Shown in pieces: positions 8,273-22,421 of a stretch of 64,000 nucleotides of DNA. The position numbers were made by a program, and so were the translations under genes. Numbering within the stretch: the first letter of the stretch is position 1; every line of letters starts with the position of its first letter. Under the pieces are notes generated by a model. That model worked only from the letters and a program-made list of their open reading frames with translations. It ran no database searches and was not told the origin of the DNA. The stretch covers positions 2,542,001 through 2,606,000 of the forward strand of contig NZ_CP016279.1 in the NCBI RefSeq assembly GCF_001542625.1, written 5' to 3'. This DNA is from Streptomyces griseochromogenes. GTDB lineage: Bacteria; Actinomycetota; Actinomycetes; Streptomycetales; Streptomycetaceae.

Positions 8273-11200
8273 GTGGGGGACGTCGAGAACTTCCGGTCCT
8301 ACGCGCGACGCGCCGTCGGTGACGAGCGGACGCCGCGCGAGGGGGCGCACGAGCTGGAGGAGTCCGCGCGCGAGCCCATCGCCGTCGTGGGTATGTCGTG
8401 CCGTCTGCCCAAGGCCCGCAATCCCCTCGCCTTCTGGGAACTGCTGCGCGACGGCAGGAGCGGCATCACCGACGTGCCGGCCGACCGCTGGGACGCGCAC
8501 CGGCTGCTCGCGGCGGACGTCACGGCTCCCGGCAAGGTCACCACCACGCGCGGCGGCTTCCTGGACGACATCGCCGGTTTCGACGCCGACTTCTTCGGGA
8601 TCGCCCCGAACGAGGCCGCGATGATGGACCCTCAGCAGCGTCTGATGCTGGAACTCGGCTGGGAGGCGCTGGAGGACGCCGGCATCGTCCCCGAGCACCT
8701 CGCGGGGACCCGCACGGGCGTCTTCGTCGGCGCCATCTGGGACGACTACGCGGTCCGGCTCTACAAGCACGGCACCCGGCGCATCGACCGCCACTCCGTG
8801 ACCGGACTCCACCGCAGCATCATCGCCAACCGCCTTTCCTACACGCTCGGCCTCAACGGCCCCAGCCTCGCCGTCGACGCGGCCCAGTCCTCGTCGCTGG
8901 TGTCCGTGCACCTGGCCGCGGAGAGCCTCCGCGCCGGAGAGTGCACGCTCGCGCTCGCGGGCGGAGTCAACCTCACGATCGTCCCCGAGAGCACCATCGG
9001 CTCGACCAAGTTCGGCGGCCTGTCACCGGACGGACTGTGCAAGACCTTCGACGCCCGGGCCAACGGCTACGTCCGCGGCGAAGGCGGCGCCTACCTGGCG
9101 CTCAAGACCCTGTCCCGGGCGGTGGCGGACGGCGACCGGATCTACTGCGTGATCGAGGGCAGCGCCGTCAACAACGACGGCGCCACGCCCGGCCTCACGG
9201 TGCCCAGCGCACGCGCCCAGGAGGAGGTCATCCGCCGCGCGCACGACCGCGCCGGAACCCGTCCCGAGGACGTCCAGTACGTCGAGCTCCACGGCACCGG
9301 CACGCGCGTGGGCGACCCCATCGAGGCGGCCGCCCTGGGCGCCGCACTCGGCACCGGGCGCCCCGCCGACGCCCCGCTGCACGTGGGGTCCGCGAAGACC
9401 AACGTCGGCCATCTGGAGGGCGCGGCGGGCATCGTCGGCCTGCTCAAGACCATCCTCAGCATCTGGCACCGCGAGCTGCCGCCCAGCCTCAACTTCGAGA
9501 CACCCAACCCCGACATCGCCTTCGACGAACTCCGCCTGCGTGTTCAGCAGGACCTCACCTCCTGGCCCCGGCCCGACCGCCCACTGATCGCCGGCACCAG
9601 CTCCTTCGGCATGGGCGGTACCAACTGTCACGTCGTACTGCGTGAGTGGACGGTCGACGACTGTGCGTCCGTGCAGGACGGACCGGCCGTCGTGACGGAC
9701 GGGACGGTGCCGTGGCTGGTGTCGGCGAAGTCGCGGGCGGCGCTGGAGGAGCAGGCGCGGCGGCTCCTTGACCACCTGGACCGGCACCCGCGGGAAACGC
9801 CCGCTGAAGTCGGTCATGCGCTGGCGGTGGGCCGGTCGGTGTTCGATCACCGGGCGGTGGTGGTCGGCCGTGAACCGGCCGACTTCCGGGGCGCGTTGAG
9901 CGCGCTGGCCGAGGGGGAGCCTTCCGCGCAGGTGGTTACGGGTGCGGTGGCCGCCCGACCCGGCAAGACGGTGTTCGTCTTCCCGGGGCAGGGGTCGCAG
10001 TGGGTCGGTATGGGCGTGGAGCTCATGGCGTCCAGCCCTGTCTTCGCCGAACACCTGACCGCCTGTGCGGCGGCGCTGGAGCCGTACACCGGCTGGAACC
10101 TCATCGACGTCCTGGCCCAGGCGCAGGGTGCCCCCGCGCTTGAGGGCGACGATGTCATCCAGCCCGCGCTGTGGGCGGTGATGATCTCCCTGGCGCGGCT
10201 GTGGGAGCACCTGGGGATCACTCCGGACGCGGTGGTGGGGCACTCCCAGGGTGAGATCGCCGCCGCGCACATCGCCGGCGTGCTGTCGCTGGAGGACTCC
10301 GCGCGCATCGTGGCGTTGCGTTCGCAGGCTCTCGTCCAGATCGCGGGGCACGGCGGCATGGTTTCCCTGCCGCTGCCTTTGGCCGATGCTTCGGAGCTGA
10401 TCGGACGGTGGGAGGGGCGGCTGGTCGTCGCCACGGTCAATGGGCCGTCGGCCACGGTGGTGGCCGGTGATACGGACGCGGTCGAGGAACTGCGAGCTCA
10501 TTGCGAGAAGGAGGGCTTCCGGGCTCGTCGTGTCCCGATCGACTACGCCTCTCACACGTCTCACGTGCACCCTCTTCGCGACCGATTGCTGGATGTCCTG
10601 GCGCCGATCGAGCCGCGAGAGGCGAGCATCGCGTTCTATTCCACTGTCGCCGGTCATCTGGGCGGGCCGATGGCCGATGCCACGGTGATGGACGCCCGGT
10701 ACTGGTACGACAATCTGGCCACCGCCGTGCACTTCCAGGCCGCCACCAGCGCTCTGCTGGACGACGGGCACACGCTGTTCATCGAGGCCAGCCCCCACCC
10801 CGTCCTCACCCACCCCCTGCAGGAGACCGTCGAGGATCACGCGAGCGGTGGCGAGGTCGTCGTCACCGGCACCCTGCGCCGGGACGACGGCACCTGGCAG
10901 CGCGTGCTGACCTCCCTCGCCACCGTCCACACCCACACCATCGCCCCCGTCGACTGGTCGGGCTTCTTCCCCGCCACCCGGCCCACCCACCTCGACCTGC
11001 CCACCTACCCCTTCCAACGGCGACGTCACTGGATCGACCTGCCGACGGACGGCGTTGCCGACGCCGATTCCGACGCGTCCGTCGATGTGGTCGCCGACGT
11101 GGTCGCCGACCGGCCCGAGGACACGGCTCCCCCTGCCGAGTCCGGCGCGTCGTCGCCGCTCCTCGACCGCCTCAGGAAGGCTTCCCGGACCCAGCGGGAA

Positions 11201-14200
11201 CAGATCCTCACCGACCGGATCCGTGCCGAGGTCGCGGCCATCACCGGACGTGTCACCTCGGAGACGGTGGACGGCGACCGCACGTTCAAGGACTTCGGTT
11301 TCGACTCCTTCGCCTCCGTCGAACTGCGGAACCGCCTGAGTGCCCTCACCGGCCTGAAGTTGCCGACGACGCTGCTCTTCAACCACCCGACCCCCACCGC
11401 CGTCGCCCGCTATCTCCGGACCGAACTCCTGGGCTCCGAGGAGTCCGGCAGCATCGCCCACGGCTCCCCGCTCGCCGCCGCCAGCGCGGACGAACCGATC
11501 GCGATCGTGGGCATGGCCTGCCGTTATCCAGGAGACGTCCGCGCCCCCGAGGACCTTTGGCGCCTCGTCAGCGAGGGCGTCGACGCCATCACCGACTTCC
11601 CCGCCGACCGCGGCTGGGACACCGAGAAGCTCCTCGATCCCGACCCGGACCGACCCGGTACGTCGTATGTCACCAAGGGCGGATTCCTGTCCGAAGCGGC
11701 GGCGTTCGACCCCGCGTTCTTCGGGATCGGCCCGCGCGAGGCGACGGCGATGGACCCGCAGCAGCGGCTGCTCCTGGAGACCTCCTGGGAGGCGATCGAG
11801 CAGGCGGGCATCGACCCGGCCGCGCTGCGCGGCAGCCAGACCGGCGTGTTCGTCGGCGCCATGACCCAGGAGTACGGCCCCCACCTGCACGACGGCGTCG
11901 CCGGGTTCGACGGGTACCTCTTGACGGGCAACACCGCGAGCGTCGCCTCGGGCCGCATCTCGTACACCCTCGGTCTGCAGGGCCCGGCCGTGACGGTGGA
12001 CACCGCCTGCTCCTCCTCGTTGGTCTCGATGCACATGGCGGCCCAGGCGCTGCGCAACGGCGAGTGCTCGCTGGCCCTGGCGGGCGGCGTCGCCGTCATG
12101 GCCACGCCGGGCATGTTCGTGGAGTTCAGCCGGCAGCGCGGGCTTGCGGCGGACGGGCGGTGCAAGGCGTTCGCCGAGGCGGCGGACGGCACGGCCTGGG
12201 CGGAGGGCGTGGGCCTGCTGCTGCTGGAACGCCTCTCCGACGCGCGGAGGAACGGCCATCAGGTGCTGGCGGTCGTACGCGGCTCGGCGATCAACCAGGA
12301 CGGCGCGAGCAACGGCCTGACCGCCCCCAACGGGCCCTCGCAGGAGCGCGTGATACGCCAGGCCCTGGCCGGCGCGGGCCTGTCGGCGCAAGAGGTCGAC
12401 GTCGTCGAGGCCCACGGGACCGGGACCGCCCTCGGCGACCCGATCGAGGCGCAGGCGCTGATCGCCACCTACGGCAAGGACCGGCCCGAGGACCGGCCGC
12501 TGTGGCTGGGCTCGCTGAAGTCGAACATCGGCCACTCCCAGGCCGCGGCGGGCGTGGGCGGCGTCATCAAGATGGTCATGGCCATGCGTCACGGCGTCCT
12601 GCCCCAGACCCTCCATGTGGACCAGCCGTCCTCGCACGTGGACTGGGCCGAAGGAGCGGTGGAACTCCTCACCGAGAACCGGACCTGGCCGGAGAGCGAC
12701 CACCCGCGACGGGCCGCCATTTCGTCGTTCGGTATCAGCGGCACCAACGCCCATCTCATCGTCGAGCAGGCTCCGGAGGGCGAGGGTGCCGCCGGTGAGG
12801 GTGTGCCGGAGCCGGTGGTGGTGACGGACGGGACGGTGCCGTGGCTGGTGTCGGCGAAGTCGCGGGCGGCGCTGGAGGAGCAGGCGCGGCGGCTGCTGGA
12901 CCATCTGGATCGTCACCCGGAGGCGACGCCCGTCGAGATCGGTCACGCGCTGGCGGCGAGCCGCTCCGTGTTCGATCACCGGGCGGTGCTGGTCGGCCGT
13001 GAACCGGATGATTTCCGGGGTGCGTTGACGGCGCTGGCCGCTGGTGAGCCCTCGGCCCGAGTGGTCGCCGGTACGGCTGCGGCGCAGCCGGGCAGGACGG
13101 TCTTCGTCTTTCCCGGGCAGGGCTCGCAGTGGGCCGGTATGGGTGTGGAGCTGATGCGGACCTCGCCGGTGTTCGCCGAGCACCTGACCGCCTGCGCGGC
13201 GGCACTGGAGCCGCACACCGGCTGGAACCTGGTTGATGTTCTGGCCCAGGAGCAGGGCGCTCCCGCCCTTGAGGGCGATGCGGTCATCCAGCCCGCTCTG
13301 TGGGCGGTGATGATTTCCCTGGCGCGGTTGTGGGAGCACCTGGGGATCACTCCGGATGCGGTGGTGGGTCATTCGCAGGGTGAGATCGCCGCCGCGCACA
13401 TCGCCGGTGTGCTGTCGTTGGAGGACTCCGCGCGCATCGTGGCGTTGCGTTCGCAGGCTCTGGTTCAGATCGCGGGCCGCAGTGGCATGGTGTCTTTGCC
13501 TCTCCCTTCGGCCGGTGCCTCCGAGCTGATCGGCCGGTGGGAGGGGCGGTTGGTCGTGGCCACGGTCAACGGGCCGTCGGCCACCGTGGTCGCCGGTGAC
13601 ATCGCCGCGGTCGAGGAGCTGCTGGCTCACTGTGAGAGCGAGGGTCTTCGGGCCCGGCGTGTCCCGATCGACTACGCCTCTCACACGTCGCATGTGCACC
13701 CGCTGCGTGAGCAGTTGCTGGACACCCTCGCTTCTGTCGAGGCGCGCGCGGCCACTGTCGCGTTCTATTCCACGGTGGCCGGTCATCTGGGCGGGCCGAT
13801 GGCCGATACGACGGTGATGGACGCCGAGTACTGGTACGACAATCTGGCCACCGCCGTGCACTTCCAGGCCGCCACCAGCGCGCTGCTGGACGACGGGCAC
13901 ACGCTGTTCATCGAGGTCAGTCCCCACCCCGTCCTCACCCACCCCCTCCAGGAAACCGCGGAAGACCACCCGACGGGCGAGCGGACCCTGGTCACCGGCA
14001 CCCTGCGCCGCGACGACGGCACCTGGCAGCGCGTGCTGACCGCGCTCGCCACCGCCCACACCCACACCACCACCCCCGTCGGCTGGTCGGACTTCTTCCC
14101 CGCCACCCGGCCCACCCACCTCGACCTGCCCACCTACCCCTTCCAGCACCAGCGTTACTGGCTGGAGCGGCCCGAGAGCGCGGGGGACGCGGCCGCGGCC

Positions 14201-17200
14201 GGACAGGTGGGGGTCGAACACCCGCTGCTCGGTGCGGCGGTGGAGCTGGCGGGCACGGATGTCACCGTGCTGACCGGTCGGTTGTCGTTGCAGACGCACG
14301 GCTGGCTGGCCGACCACACGATCTCCGGCACCGTTCTGCTGCCCGGCACGGCCTTCGTCGAGATGGCGCTCCGCGCGGGTGACGAGGTGGGCGTTGACCA
14401 CCTTGAGGAACTCGCCCTGCAGGCACCGCTCGTCCTGCCGGCGACCGGTGGCGTCCAGCTGCGCGTGGAGGCCGGTGAGCTCGACGACACCGGACGGCGT
14501 TCCGTGAGCGTGTACTCCCGGCCCGACGGCCAGGGGACAGGTGTGCCCTGGACCTGCCATGCCACCGGCGTGCTCGCCACCAGTGGCCCGGCGCCGTCCT
14601 CATGGGATCCCCGGGTGTGGCCGCCGGCCGGGGCGGTGCCGGTGGAGACCGATGAGCTGTACCCGTCACTGGCCGTCCTCGGCTATCAGTACGGCCCCGC
14701 ATTCCAGGGGGTGCGGACGGTGTGGAAGCGGGGCGACGAGGTGTACGCCGAGGTGGTGCTGCCGCAGGAGCGGCACGCCGAAGTGGCCGCCTTCGGCATC
14801 CATCCCGCGCTGCTGGACGCGGCCCTGCACGCCGGGCTCGTCCCGGACCCGGTGGCCGGGTGGGAACCGGAGCCGCCGAGGCTGCCGTTCGTGTGGTCCG
14901 ACGTGCGGCTGCACGCGACCGACGCCACGAACGTGCGGGTGCGGCTGGCCCCGGCGGGCCACGACGCCCTCGTGCTGGAGGTCGCCGACACCGAGGGCGC
15001 GCCTGTCGCGTCGGTCGGTTCCTTGATGATGCGTCCCGCTGACCCCGCGAAGCTGGGCGGGGCCCGGGACGGGCACCACGACGCGCTGTTCCGCATGGAA
15101 TGGGTGAGCCGGGCGGTGCGGGTTGCCGACGGGACCCCGGTCGGCCCGTGGGCGCTGGTGGGCGACGACGGACTGGGGCTCGGCACCGTTCTGGACGCCG
15201 CACAGATGCGTCGCTACGCAGACCTGACCGCGCTCACCGGCGAGTTCGAGGAACTCGCCACCACCGACTCCGCAGACACTTTCGACGACTCCCGGCCCGA
15301 ACTCGTCCTGTTCTGCCACCTGCCCGGGGAAGGCGCCGCCTCCGGCGATCCTGCCGCCGCCCGCGTCGAGCTGTTCAAGGCGCTGTCCCTGGTGCGGTCG
15401 TGGCTCGCCGACGAGCGGTTCGCCGGCACACGGCTGGCGGTGGTCACCCGTGGCGCGGTGGCGGCCGACGACGCGGAGCAGCCGGACCTCGCCTCCGCAC
15501 CGGTGTGGGGCCTGCTGCGCACCGCGCAGACGGAGAACCCGGACCGTTTCGTCCTCGTCGACGTCGATGAGGACGAGCGTTCCCTCCGCGCCCTGCCCGC
15601 CGCGCTCGCCTGCGGTGAGCCGCAGTTCGCGGTGCGCGGGGGAGAGGTCCTGGTGCCTCGGCTCGTCCGGGCCGGGTCCGCGGCCGACGGCGCGCCGACA
15701 CCTCCGCGGGAGCGGGCGGTGGGGCGGCCGGACGCGACCATGCCGTCCGTGTGGGATCCGGAGGGCACGGTGCTGATCACCGGCGGCACCGGCACGCTGG
15801 GCGGGCGCTTCGCCCGGCACCTGGTGACCGAGTACGGGGTGCGGCGGCTGCTGCTGGTCAGCCGGCGGGGGCCCGGCGCGGAGGGCGCCGCCGAGCTGGT
15901 GGAGCGGCTGGCCGGGCTCGGGGCGACGGCCACGGCGGTGGCGTGCGACGTCTCCGACCCCGAGGCGCTGTCCGGCCTGCTGGAGGCGATACCGGCCGAG
16001 CACCCGCTGACCGCGGTCGTGCACACGGCGGGTGTGCTGGACGACGGCCTGGTCTCCGCGCTGACGCCCGAGCGGATGGACGCGGTGCTGCGGCCCAAGG
16101 CGGACGCGGCATGGCACCTGCACCGGCTCACCCAGGGCCGGGACCTGAGGGCGTTCGTCCTGTTCTCCTCGGTGATGGGCGCGCTCGGCGGCGCGGGGCA
16201 GGGCAACTACGCGGCGGCGAATGTCTACCTCGACGCGCTGGCCGCACTCCGCCGGGCCCAGGGACTTCCCGCCACGTCGCTGGCCTGGGGCTTCTGGGAC
16301 GAACGCAGCGAGCTGACGGGGGATCTGGACCAGGCGGACCTGGCCCGGATGGCCCGCGCGGGCCTGGTGCCCCTGCGGTCGGACGAGGGGCTCGCCCTGT
16401 TCGACACGGCCCTCGCCCTGGGCGAGCCCACGCTCGTTCCCGCACGCCTGGACACCACGCGGCTCGCTAAGGACGGGAACGGGCCGCTGCCCGCGGTACT
16501 CGGCGCCCTGGTGCGTCCCCGTGCCGCCCGGCGTACCGCCGCGGCCGGTTCGGCGGGCGGCGCCACGGGCGGACAGCGGTTCGCCGGGATGTCCGCGGCC
16601 GACGCGGAGCGCGAGCTCATGGAGGCGGTGCGCGCCCACACCGCGACCGTGCTGGGGCACGCGACGCCGGAGGCGGTCCGGCCGGACAGCAGGTTCAAGG
16701 ACATCGGCTTCGACTCGCTGTCGTCGGTGGAGCTGCGCAACCGCCTGAGCGCGGCCTTCGGCCTGCGCCTGCCGGCGACAGCGGTCTTCGACCATCCGAC
16801 GCCCGCCACGATGGCCCGCCACCTGCGCGGCGAACTGCTCGGCGAGGCGACGCCCGCCGCCGCACCCGTGGTCACGGCCGCCGCGCTGGACGAGCCCGTG
16901 GCCATCGTGGGCATGGGATGCCGGCTTCCCGGCGGCGTCACCTCCCCCGAGGAGCTGTGGGAGCTGGTCGCGTCCGGCAGCCACGGGATCTCGGGGCTGC
17001 CGACCGACCGCGGCTGGGACGTCGACGGGCTCTACGACCCCGACCCCGACCGGCGGGGCAAGAGCTATGTCCGTGAGGCGGGCTTCCTCTACGACGCGGG
17101 CGAGTTCGACGCCGACTTCTTCGGTATCGCGCCCCGCGAGGCGCTGGCCATGGACCCGCAGCAGCGGCTGCTCCTGGAGACCACCTGGGAGGCGTTCGAG

Positions 17201-20200
17201 CGTGCGGGCATCCGCCCGGAGTCGGTGCACGGCAGCCGGACGGGCGTGTTCGTGGGCGCCATGCCCCAGGAGTACGGCCCTCACCTGCACGATGCCACCG
17301 AGGGACTGGACGGCCTGCTGCTGACCGGCAATACGACCAGTGTGCTCTCCGGCCGCCTCGCCTACTTCCTCGGTCTTGAGGGCCCGGCCCTCACCATCGA
17401 CACGGCGTGTTCGTCGTCCCTGGTGGCGCTGCACCAGGCGGCGCATGCGCTGCGCCAGGGGGAGTGCACCCTCGCGGTGGCCGGCGGCGTGGCCGTGATG
17501 GCCACTCCGGGAGTGCTCACCGAGTTCAGCAGGCAGCGCGCTCTCGCGCCCGACGGCCGGATCAAGTCGTTCGCGGCCTCCGCCGACGGCACGGGCTGGA
17601 GTGAGGGCGTCGGAATCCTCCTCCTGGAGCGGCTCTCCGACGCGCGGAAGAACGGCCATCAGGTGCTGGCGGTCGTGCGCGGCTCGGCGGTCAACCAGGA
17701 CGGCGCGAGCAACGGCCTGACCGCCCCCAACGGGCCTTCCCAGGAGCGCGTCATCCGCCAGGCCCTGGCCAACGCCCGGCTCACCCCGGACGAGGTCGAC
17801 GTGGTCGAGGCGCACGGCACGGGTACCAAGCTGGGTGACCCGATCGAGGCGCAGGCGCTGATCGCCACCTACGGTCAGAACCGGCCCGAGGACCGGCCGC
17901 TGTGGCTGGGTTCGCTGAAGTCGAACATCGGCCACAGCATGGCGGCCGCCGGCGTCTCCGGTGTGATCAAGATGGTGATGGCCCTGCGGCACGGGGTACT
18001 GCCCCGCACACTGAACGTGGACGAGCCGACCCCGCACGTCGACTGGCCCGCGGGCGCGGTGGAGCTGCTCACCGAGGAGCGGTCCTGGCCGGACCCGGGA
18101 CGCCCGCGCCGCGCGGCGGTCTCCTCCTTCGGTATCAGCGGCACCAACGCCCATCTCATCGTCGAGCAGGCTCCGGAGGACACCGGCGTCACCCGTGAGG
18201 GTGTGCCGGAGCCGGAGGTGGTCACGGACGGGACGGTGCCGTGGCTGGTGTCGGCGAAGTCGGAAGCCGCGCTGGCAGAGCAGGCGCGACGTCTCCTCGA
18301 CCACCTCGACCGTCACCCTGGGGTGACCCCCGCCGAGGTCGGCCACACGCTGGCGGCCAGCCGTTCGGTGTTCGATCACCGGGCGGTGTTGATCGGCCGT
18401 GAACTGGCCGACCACCGAGGCGCGTTGACCGCGCTGGCCGCTGGTGAGCCCTCCGCCCGGGTGGTCACCGGCACGGTGGCGGCGCAGCCGGGCAGGACGG
18501 TCTTCGTCTTTCCCGGGCAGGGCTCGCAGTGGGCCGGTATGGGTGTGGAGCTGATGCGCACCTCGCCGGTGTTCGCGGAGCACCTCACGGCGTGCGCGGC
18601 GGCGCTTGAGCCGCACACCGGCTGGAGTCTCATCGACGTCCTCGACCAGACGCAGGGCGCCCCAGATCTCGACCGCGTCGACGTCATCCAGCCTGCGCTG
18701 TGGGCCATGATGATCTCCTTGGCCCGGCTGTGGGAGCACCTGGGCATCACCCCGGACGCCGTAGTGGGCCACTCCCAGGGTGAGATCGCCGCGGCGCACA
18801 TCGCCGGTGTGCTGTCGCTGGAGGACTCCGCTCGCATCGTGGCCTTGCGCTCCCGGGCCATCACCCACATCGCGGGCGACGGCGGGATGGTCTCCCTGCC
18901 CCTTGCCGTGGCGGACGCCGAGGAACTCATCGCCCGGTGGGAGGAGCGGGTGGTCGTGGCCGCGGTCAACGGGCCGTCGGCCACCGTGGTTGCCGGTGAC
19001 GCCGACGCGCTGGCGGAGATCGTCACCCACTGCGAGGGCGAGGACATCCGGGCCCGGAAGATCCCGGTGGACTACGCCTCCCACTCCCCGCACGTCGAGG
19101 CGCTCCACGACGAACTGCTGGAGCTGCTGGCTCCGGTGCGCCCGCGGGAGGCGGAGGTGGCGTTCTACTCGACGGTGGGCGACCACGCCAAGGGCGCGAT
19201 GAGCGACACGACGGCGATGGGTGCGGCGTACTGGTACGAGAACCTGCGCACCACCGTGGCCTTCGAGGCGGCCGCCCGCGCCCTGCTGGACGACGGGCAC
19301 ACCCTGTTCGTCGAGGTCAGCCCCCACCCGGTACTCACCCACCCCCTCCAGGAGACCGTCGAGGACCACACGGGCGCCGGCGAGGTCGCCGTCACCGGCA
19401 CCCTGCGCCGCGACGACGACACCTGGCAGCGCGTGCTGACCGCGCTCGCCACCGCCCACACCCACACCACCGCCCCCGTCGACTGGTCGGGCTTCTTCCC
19501 CGCCACCCGGCCCACCCACCTCGACCTGCCCACCTACCCCTTCCAGCACCAGCACTACTGGATCCAGCAGACCACCACCGCGACCGATCCCCACACCCTC
19601 GGCCTGCACGCCGCCGACCACGGCCTGCTCGGTGCCGCCGTCGCCCTCGCGGACGGCGACGGACACGTGTTCACAGGGCACCTGTCGCTGCGCAGCCATC
19701 CCTGGCTGGCCGACCACGCCGTCCACGACACGTCCCTCCTGCCCGGCACCGCGTTCGTCGAACTGGCCCTCCACGCCGGTCAGGCCACCGACACCCCCCA
19801 CCTGGAAGACCTCACCCTCGAAGCCCCCCTCACCCTCCCGGCCACCGGCGGCCTCCACCTGCAGGTGCACGTGGCCGCATCCGACGGCGACGGCCACCGG
19901 GCCCTCACCATCCACTCCCGACCCGACGACGCCACCCCCGACCTGCCCTGGACCCGCCACGCCAACGGCACTCTCGCCCCCCAGCCGTCCGGCGCGCCGG
20001 ACCCGGCCGAGTGGGCGGAACTCGCGGCCTGGCCGCCGGCCGGCGCCACTCCCGTGCCCGCCGGCACTCTCTACGACCATCTCGCCGACCGCGGCTACCG
20101 CTACGGCACCACCTTCCAGGGCCTGACCGCCGTCTGGCGCCAGGGCGGCGCCCTCTACGCCGAAGTCACCCTCTCCGACGACACCGACAACGCCACCGCC

Positions 20201-22420
20201 GCCGACCACTACGGCATCCACCCCGCGCTCTTCGACGCCGCGCTCCACCCGATCGTCGGCGCCGGCCCCGAGCAGGACTCGGACCAGGTGCTGCTGCCGT
20301 TCGCCTGGTCGAACGTCCAGCTGCACGCCGTGGGCGCCCGGGCCCTGCGCGTCCAGATCAGCCCTGCTGACGCGGGGACGCTGCGCGTCAGGCTCGCCGA
20401 TCCCACCGGGCAGCCGGTCGCCGAAGCGGCATCGCTGGCCCTGCGGCCCATCACCACCGAGCAGTTGGCGAAGGCCGTTGCGGCGGGAGGAGACGACCAC
20501 CTGTTCCGCCTGGCCTGGACCCCCGCGTCCGTCACGGAGGAGCTCAAGACCGGCCGTGTGGCGTTCCTGGGAGCCGCCGTTCCCGAGGCACTGGTCACAT
20601 CGCTGCCCGGCGATGTCGCGGTCGAGCGCCACGAGAAGCTGGCACCGCTGCTGGCGGACGACACCGCTCTCCTCCCGGACCTGGTCATCGCGACTGGCCT
20701 GCTGGAGCGTTCCCACTCGGGCGAGGACGTCCCCGGCCCCGCGCGCGAGGCCGTCCAGTACGCCTTGGACCTGGTCCAGGAGTGGTTGGCCGAGGAGCGG
20801 CTGGCCGGCAGCCGGCTCGTGTTCGTCACCAGGCGAGCCGTCGCGGTCCATGCCGACACCGAGTCGCCCAGCCCCGCGGACGCCGCTGTCTGGGGCCTGA
20901 TCCGTACGGCTGAGGCCGAGAATCCGGGCCGCTTCACCCTGATCGACCTGGCGGACGAGAAGGCCATCGCATCCGAGTCGTTCCGCGCGGCGTTGGGAAG
21001 CGGCGAACCGCAGGTGGCCGTGCGTGACGGCGATCAGCGGCTGTACGTCCCCCGGCTCGTACGGGAGGTGCAGCCCGACGACACCGCCGTACCGGAGCCC
21101 GCCGCGGGCGGCACGGTGCTGATCACCGGCGGCACGGGCACCCTCGGCACACTGTTCGCCCGCCATTACGCGACGGCTCGGCAGGCCGGCCATCTGCTGT
21201 TGACCAGCCGACGCGGCCCGGACGCTCCGGGCGCGCGCGAACTCGCCGCCGAACTGACCGAACTGGGTGTGAAGGTGACCGTCGTCGCCTGCGACACCGC
21301 CGACCGCGGCGCCCTCGCCGCGCTCCTCGCGGCCGTCCCCGACGAACACCCCCTCACCGCCGTCGTGCACACCGCCGGCGTCCTCGACGACGGCACCATC
21401 ACCTCCCTGACGGCGGAACGCGTCGAGCGCGTCTTCCGCCCGAAGGTCGACGCCGCCTGGCACCTGCACGAGCTCACCCGCGAGAGCGACCTCACCGAGT
21501 TCGTCCTCTTCTCCTCCGCGGCGGGCGTTCTGGGCACGCCGGGCCAGGGCAACTACGCCGCGGCGAACGTCTTCCTCGACGCGCTGGCCGAACGCCGTCG
21601 CGCCGACGGGCTGCCCGCCACCTCCCTGGCCTGGGGACTGTGGTCCGACAGCAGCGGCATGACCGGCCACCTGGACGACGTGGACCTGACCCGGATGGCT
21701 CGCCTCGGGATCAAGCCCATCACGGCGGAGGAAGGGGTGGCGTTGTTCGAGGCGGCCCGTGCCACGGGCGCCGCCTGCCTGGTCCCCGCCAAGATCGCCC
21801 CAGCCCTGCTCCGTCCCCACTTGGAGACCGGCACTCTTCCCGCCGTCCTCCAGGGCCTGGTGCGCGCTCCCGTCCGCAAGGCCACCGTGGCCACGGCGAC
21901 CGACGGCGCCACCCTCCGCGATCGCCTGGCCCACCTGTCACCAGAGGAGGCCGAGGACACCCTCGCCACCCTCGTCCGCACCCACGTCGCCCTCGTCCTG
22001 GGCCACGACACGTCCGACACCATCAGTCTCGACAAGGCGTTCAAGGACCTCGGTTTCGACTCGCTGACCGCGGTCGAGCTGCGCAACCGTCTGGCGTCCT
22101 CGACCGGACTGAGCCTGGCAGCCACCCTCGTCTTCAGCTACCCGACCCCACGTGAACTGGGGCGGCACCTGCACGACCTGCTGCGTCCGGCAGCGGACAC
22201 CGGCTCGGCCGAGGACGCGGGGATCCGGGAAGTGCTGCGGACCGTCCCGATCGAAAGGCTGCGGAGCGCGGGCATCTTGGAGCTGGTCCTGGCGTGCGCC
22301 GACCCGTCTCAGCCGAACGCCGACGGCCAGGCGGCGGACACGGACACCGGCGCGGACGAGCTGGCGGACTTGGACCTGGACGCACTCGTCGACCTTGTTC
22401 TGGATGAGAAGGGTGAGTGA
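8273..22420 (+). CDS. Modular type I PKS: KSQ loading module plus two KS-AT-DH-KR-ACP modules
   Basis: The GTG at 8273 has GGGGGAGG six bases upstream; the product is 4,715 residues. Loading module: KSQ at 8372-9650, with Gln (codon 8885) replacing the active Cys in [10 protein letters not shown] at 9970-10870; ACP at 11200-11420. Module 1: KS 11493-12780, AT 13105-14000, DH 14205-15045 (active [10 protein letters not shown]), KR 15765-16400, ACP 16610-16830. Module 2: KS 16889-18170, AT 18500-19400, DH 19615-20455 ([10 protein letters not shown], Gly replaced by Asp), KR 21110-21740, ACP 21945-22170, then an acidic docking tail. All three ATs carry GHSQGE and YASH, predicting methylmalonyl-CoA. 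Both KRs have LDD (B-type). The expected output is a propionyl-started, dimethylated dienoyl chain. No ER is present. Confidence 0.95.
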   Translation: MGDVENFRSYARRAVGDERTPREGAHELEESAREPIAVVGMSCRLPKARNPLAFWELLRDGRSGITDVPADRWDAHRLLAADVTAPGKVTTTRGGFLDDIAGFDADFFGIAPNEAAMMDPQQRLMLELGWEALEDAGIVPEHLAGTRTGVFVGAIWDDYAVRLYKHGTRRIDRHSVTGLHRSIIANRLSYTLGLNGPSLAVDAAQSSSLVSVHLAAESLRAGECTLALAGGVNLTIVPESTIGSTKFGGLSPDGLCKTFDARANGYVRGEGGAYLALKTLSRAVADGDRIYCVIEGSAVNNDGATPGLTVPSARAQEEVIRRAHDRAGTRPEDVQYVELHGTGTRVGDPIEAAALGAALGTGRPADAPLHVGSAKTNVGHLEGAAGIVGLLKTILSIWHRELPPSLNFETPNPDIAFDELRLRVQQDLTSWPRPDRPLIAGTSSFGMGGTNCHVVLREWTVDDCASVQDGPAVVTDGTVPWLVSAKSRAALEEQARRLLDHLDRHPRETPAEVGHALAVGRSVFDHRAVVVGREPADFRGALSALAEGEPSAQVVTGAVAARPGKTVFVFPGQGSQWVGMGVELMASSPVFAEHLTACAAALEPYTGWNLIDVLAQAQGAPALEGDDVIQPALWAVMISLARLWEHLGITPDAVVGHSQGEIAAAHIAGVLSLEDSARIVALRSQALVQIAGHGGMVSLPLPLADASELIGRWEGRLVVATVNGPSATVVAGDTDAVEELRAHCEKEGFRARRVPIDYASHTSHVHPLRDRLLDVLAPIEPREASIAFYSTVAGHLGGPMADATVMDARYWYDNLATAVHFQAATSALLDDGHTLFIEASPHPVLTHPLQETVEDHASGGEVVVTGTLRRDDGTWQRVLTSLATVHTHTIAPVDWSGFFPATRPTHLDLPTYPFQRRRHWIDLPTDGVADADSDASVDVVADVVADRPEDTAPPAESGASSPLLDRLRKASRTQREQILTDRIRAEVAAITGRVTSETVDGDRTFKDFGFDSFASVELRNRLSALTGLKLPTTLLFNHPTPTAVARYLRTELLGSEESGSIAHGSPLAAASADEPIAIVGMACRYPGDVRAPEDLWRLVSEGVDAITDFPADRGWDTEKLLDPDPDRPGTSYVTKGGFLSEAAAFDPAFFGIGPREATAMDPQQRLLLETSWEAIEQAGIDPAALRGSQTGVFVGAMTQEYGPHLHDGVAGFDGYLLTGNTASVASGRISYTLGLQGPAVTVDTACSSSLVSMHMAAQALRNGECSLALAGGVAVMATPGMFVEFSRQRGLAADGRCKAFAEAADGTAWAEGVGLLLLERLSDARRNGHQVLAVVRGSAINQDGASNGLTAPNGPSQERVIRQALAGAGLSAQEVDVVEAHGTGTALGDPIEAQALIATYGKDRPEDRPLWLGSLKSNIGHSQAAAGVGGVIKMVMAMRHGVLPQTLHVDQPSSHVDWAEGAVELLTENRTWPESDHPRRAAISSFGISGTNAHLIVEQAPEGEGAAGEGVPEPVVVTDGTVPWLVSAKSRAALEEQARRLLDHLDRHPEATPVEIGHALAASRSVFDHRAVLVGREPDDFRGALTALAAGEPSARVVAGTAAAQPGRTVFVFPGQGSQWAGMGVELMRTSPVFAEHLTACAAALEPHTGWNLVDVLAQEQGAPALEGDAVIQPALWAVMISLARLWEHLGITPDAVVGHSQGEIAAAHIAGVLSLEDSARIVALRSQALVQIAGRSGMVSLPLPSAGASELIGRWEGRLVVATVNGPSATVVAGDIAAVEELLAHCESEGLRARRVPIDYASHTSHVHPLREQLLDTLASVEARAATVAFYSTVAGHLGGPMADTTVMDAEYWYDNLATAVHFQAATSALLDDGHTLFIEVSPHPVLTHPLQETAEDHPTGERTLVTGTLRRDDGTWQRVLTALATAHTHTTTPVGWSDFFPATRPTHLDLPTYPFQHQRYWLERPESAGDAAAAGQVGVEHPLLGAAVELAGTDVTVLTGRLSLQTHGWLADHTISGTVLLPGTAFVEMALRAGDEVGVDHLEELALQAPLVLPATGGVQLRVEAGELDDTGRRSVSVYSRPDGQGTGVPWTCHATGVLATSGPAPSSWDPRVWPPAGAVPVETDELYPSLAVLGYQYGPAFQGVRTVWKRGDEVYAEVVLPQERHAEVAAFGIHPALLDAALHAGLVPDPVAGWEPEPPRLPFVWSDVRLHATDATNVRVRLAPAGHDALVLEVADTEGAPVASVGSLMMRPADPAKLGGARDGHHDALFRMEWVSRAVRVADGTPVGPWALVGDDGLGLGTVLDAAQMRRYADLTALTGEFEELATTDSADTFDDSRPELVLFCHLPGEGAASGDPAAARVELFKALSLVRSWLADERFAGTRLAVVTRGAVAADDAEQPDLASAPVWGLLRTAQTENPDRFVLVDVDEDERSLRALPAALACGEPQFAVRGGEVLVPRLVRAGSAADGAPTPPRERAVGRPDATMPSVWDPEGTVLITGGTGTLGGRFARHLVTEYGVRRLLLVSRRGPGAEGAAELVERLAGLGATATAVACDVSDPEALSGLLEAIPAEHPLTAVVHTAGVLDDGLVSALTPERMDAVLRPKADAAWHLHRLTQGRDLRAFVLFSSVMGALGGAGQGNYAAANVYLDALAALRRAQGLPATSLAWGFWDERSELTGDLDQADLARMARAGLVPLRSDEGLALFDTALALGEPTLVPARLDTTRLAKDGNGPLPAVLGALVRPRAARRTAAAGSAGGATGGQRFAGMSAADAERELMEAVRAHTATVLGHATPEAVRPDSRFKDIGFDSLSSVELRNRLSAAFGLRLPATAVFDHPTPATMARHLRGELLGEATPAAAPVVTAAALDEPVAIVGMGCRLPGGVTSPEELWELVASGSHGISGLPTDRGWDVDGLYDPDPDRRGKSYVREAGFLYDAGEFDADFFGIAPREALAMDPQQRLLLETTWEAFERAGIRPESVHGSRTGVFVGAMPQEYGPHLHDATEGLDGLLLTGNTTSVLSGRLAYFLGLEGPALTIDTACSSSLVALHQAAHALRQGECTLAVAGGVAVMATPGVLTEFSRQRALAPDGRIKSFAASADGTGWSEGVGILLLERLSDARKNGHQVLAVVRGSAVNQDGASNGLTAPNGPSQERVIRQALANARLTPDEVDVVEAHGTGTKLGDPIEAQALIATYGQNRPEDRPLWLGSLKSNIGHSMAAAGVSGVIKMVMALRHGVLPRTLNVDEPTPHVDWPAGAVELLTEERSWPDPGRPRRAAVSSFGISGTNAHLIVEQAPEDTGVTREGVPEPEVVTDGTVPWLVSAKSEAALAEQARRLLDHLDRHPGVTPAEVGHTLAASRSVFDHRAVLIGRELADHRGALTALAAGEPSARVVTGTVAAQPGRTVFVFPGQGSQWAGMGVELMRTSPVFAEHLTACAAALEPHTGWSLIDVLDQTQGAPDLDRVDVIQPALWAMMISLARLWEHLGITPDAVVGHSQGEIAAAHIAGVLSLEDSARIVALRSRAITHIAGDGGMVSLPLAVADAEELIARWEERVVVAAVNGPSATVVAGDADALAEIVTHCEGEDIRARKIPVDYASHSPHVEALHDELLELLAPVRPREAEVAFYSTVGDHAKGAMSDTTAMGAAYWYENLRTTVAFEAAARALLDDGHTLFVEVSPHPVLTHPLQETVEDHTGAGEVAVTGTLRRDDDTWQRVLTALATAHTHTTAPVDWSGFFPATRPTHLDLPTYPFQHQHYWIQQTTTATDPHTLGLHAADHGLLGAAVALADGDGHVFTGHLSLRSHPWLADHAVHDTSLLPGTAFVELALHAGQATDTPHLEDLTLEAPLTLPATGGLHLQVHVAASDGDGHRALTIHSRPDDATPDLPWTRHANGTLAPQPSGAPDPAEWAELAAWPPAGATPVPAGTLYDHLADRGYRYGTTFQGLTAVWRQGGALYAEVTLSDDTDNATAADHYGIHPALFDAALHPIVGAGPEQDSDQVLLPFAWSNVQLHAVGARALRVQISPADAGTLRVRLADPTGQPVAEAASLALRPITTEQLAKAVAAGGDDHLFRLAWTPASVTEELKTGRVAFLGAAVPEALVTSLPGDVAVERHEKLAPLLADDTALLPDLVIATGLLERSHSGEDVPGPAREAVQYALDLVQEWLAEERLAGSRLVFVTRRAVAVHADTESPSPADAAVWGLIRTAEAENPGRFTLIDLADEKAIASESFRAALGSGEPQVAVRDGDQRLYVPRLVREVQPDDTAVPEPAAGGTVLITGGTGTLGTLFARHYATARQAGHLLLTSRRGPDAPGARELAAELTELGVKVTVVACDTADRGALAALLAAVPDEHPLTAVVHTAGVLDDGTITSLTAERVERVFRPKVDAAWHLHELTRESDLTEFVLFSSAAGVLGTPGQGNYAAANVFLDALAERRRADGLPATSLAWGLWSDSSGMTGHLDDVDLTRMARLGIKPITAEEGVALFEAARATGAACLVPAKIAPALLRPHLETGTLPAVLQGLVRAPVRKATVATATDGATLRDRLAHLSPEEAEDTLATLVRTHVALVLGHDTSDTISLDKAFKDLGFDSLTAVELRNRLASSTGLSLAATLVFSYPTPRELGRHLHDLLRPAADTGSAEDAGIREVLRTVPIERLRSAGILELVLACADPSQPNADGQAADTDTGADELADLDLDALVDLVLDEKGE
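9690..11010 (+). repeat. Near-identical AT-region repeat within the PKS
   Basis: The KS-AT linker, AT and post-AT linker of the loading module (9690-11010) closely match those of module 1 (about 12815-14150) and, more loosely, module 2 (about 18215-19555). Shared stretches include the linker coding VPWLVSAKS, the AT core around [18 protein letters not shown] and the post-AT linker ending LDLPTYPFQ. The similarity is at base level and includes synonymous positions, which suggests recent duplication or gene conversion. Confidence 0.7.
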
Positions 22421-22421
22421 C

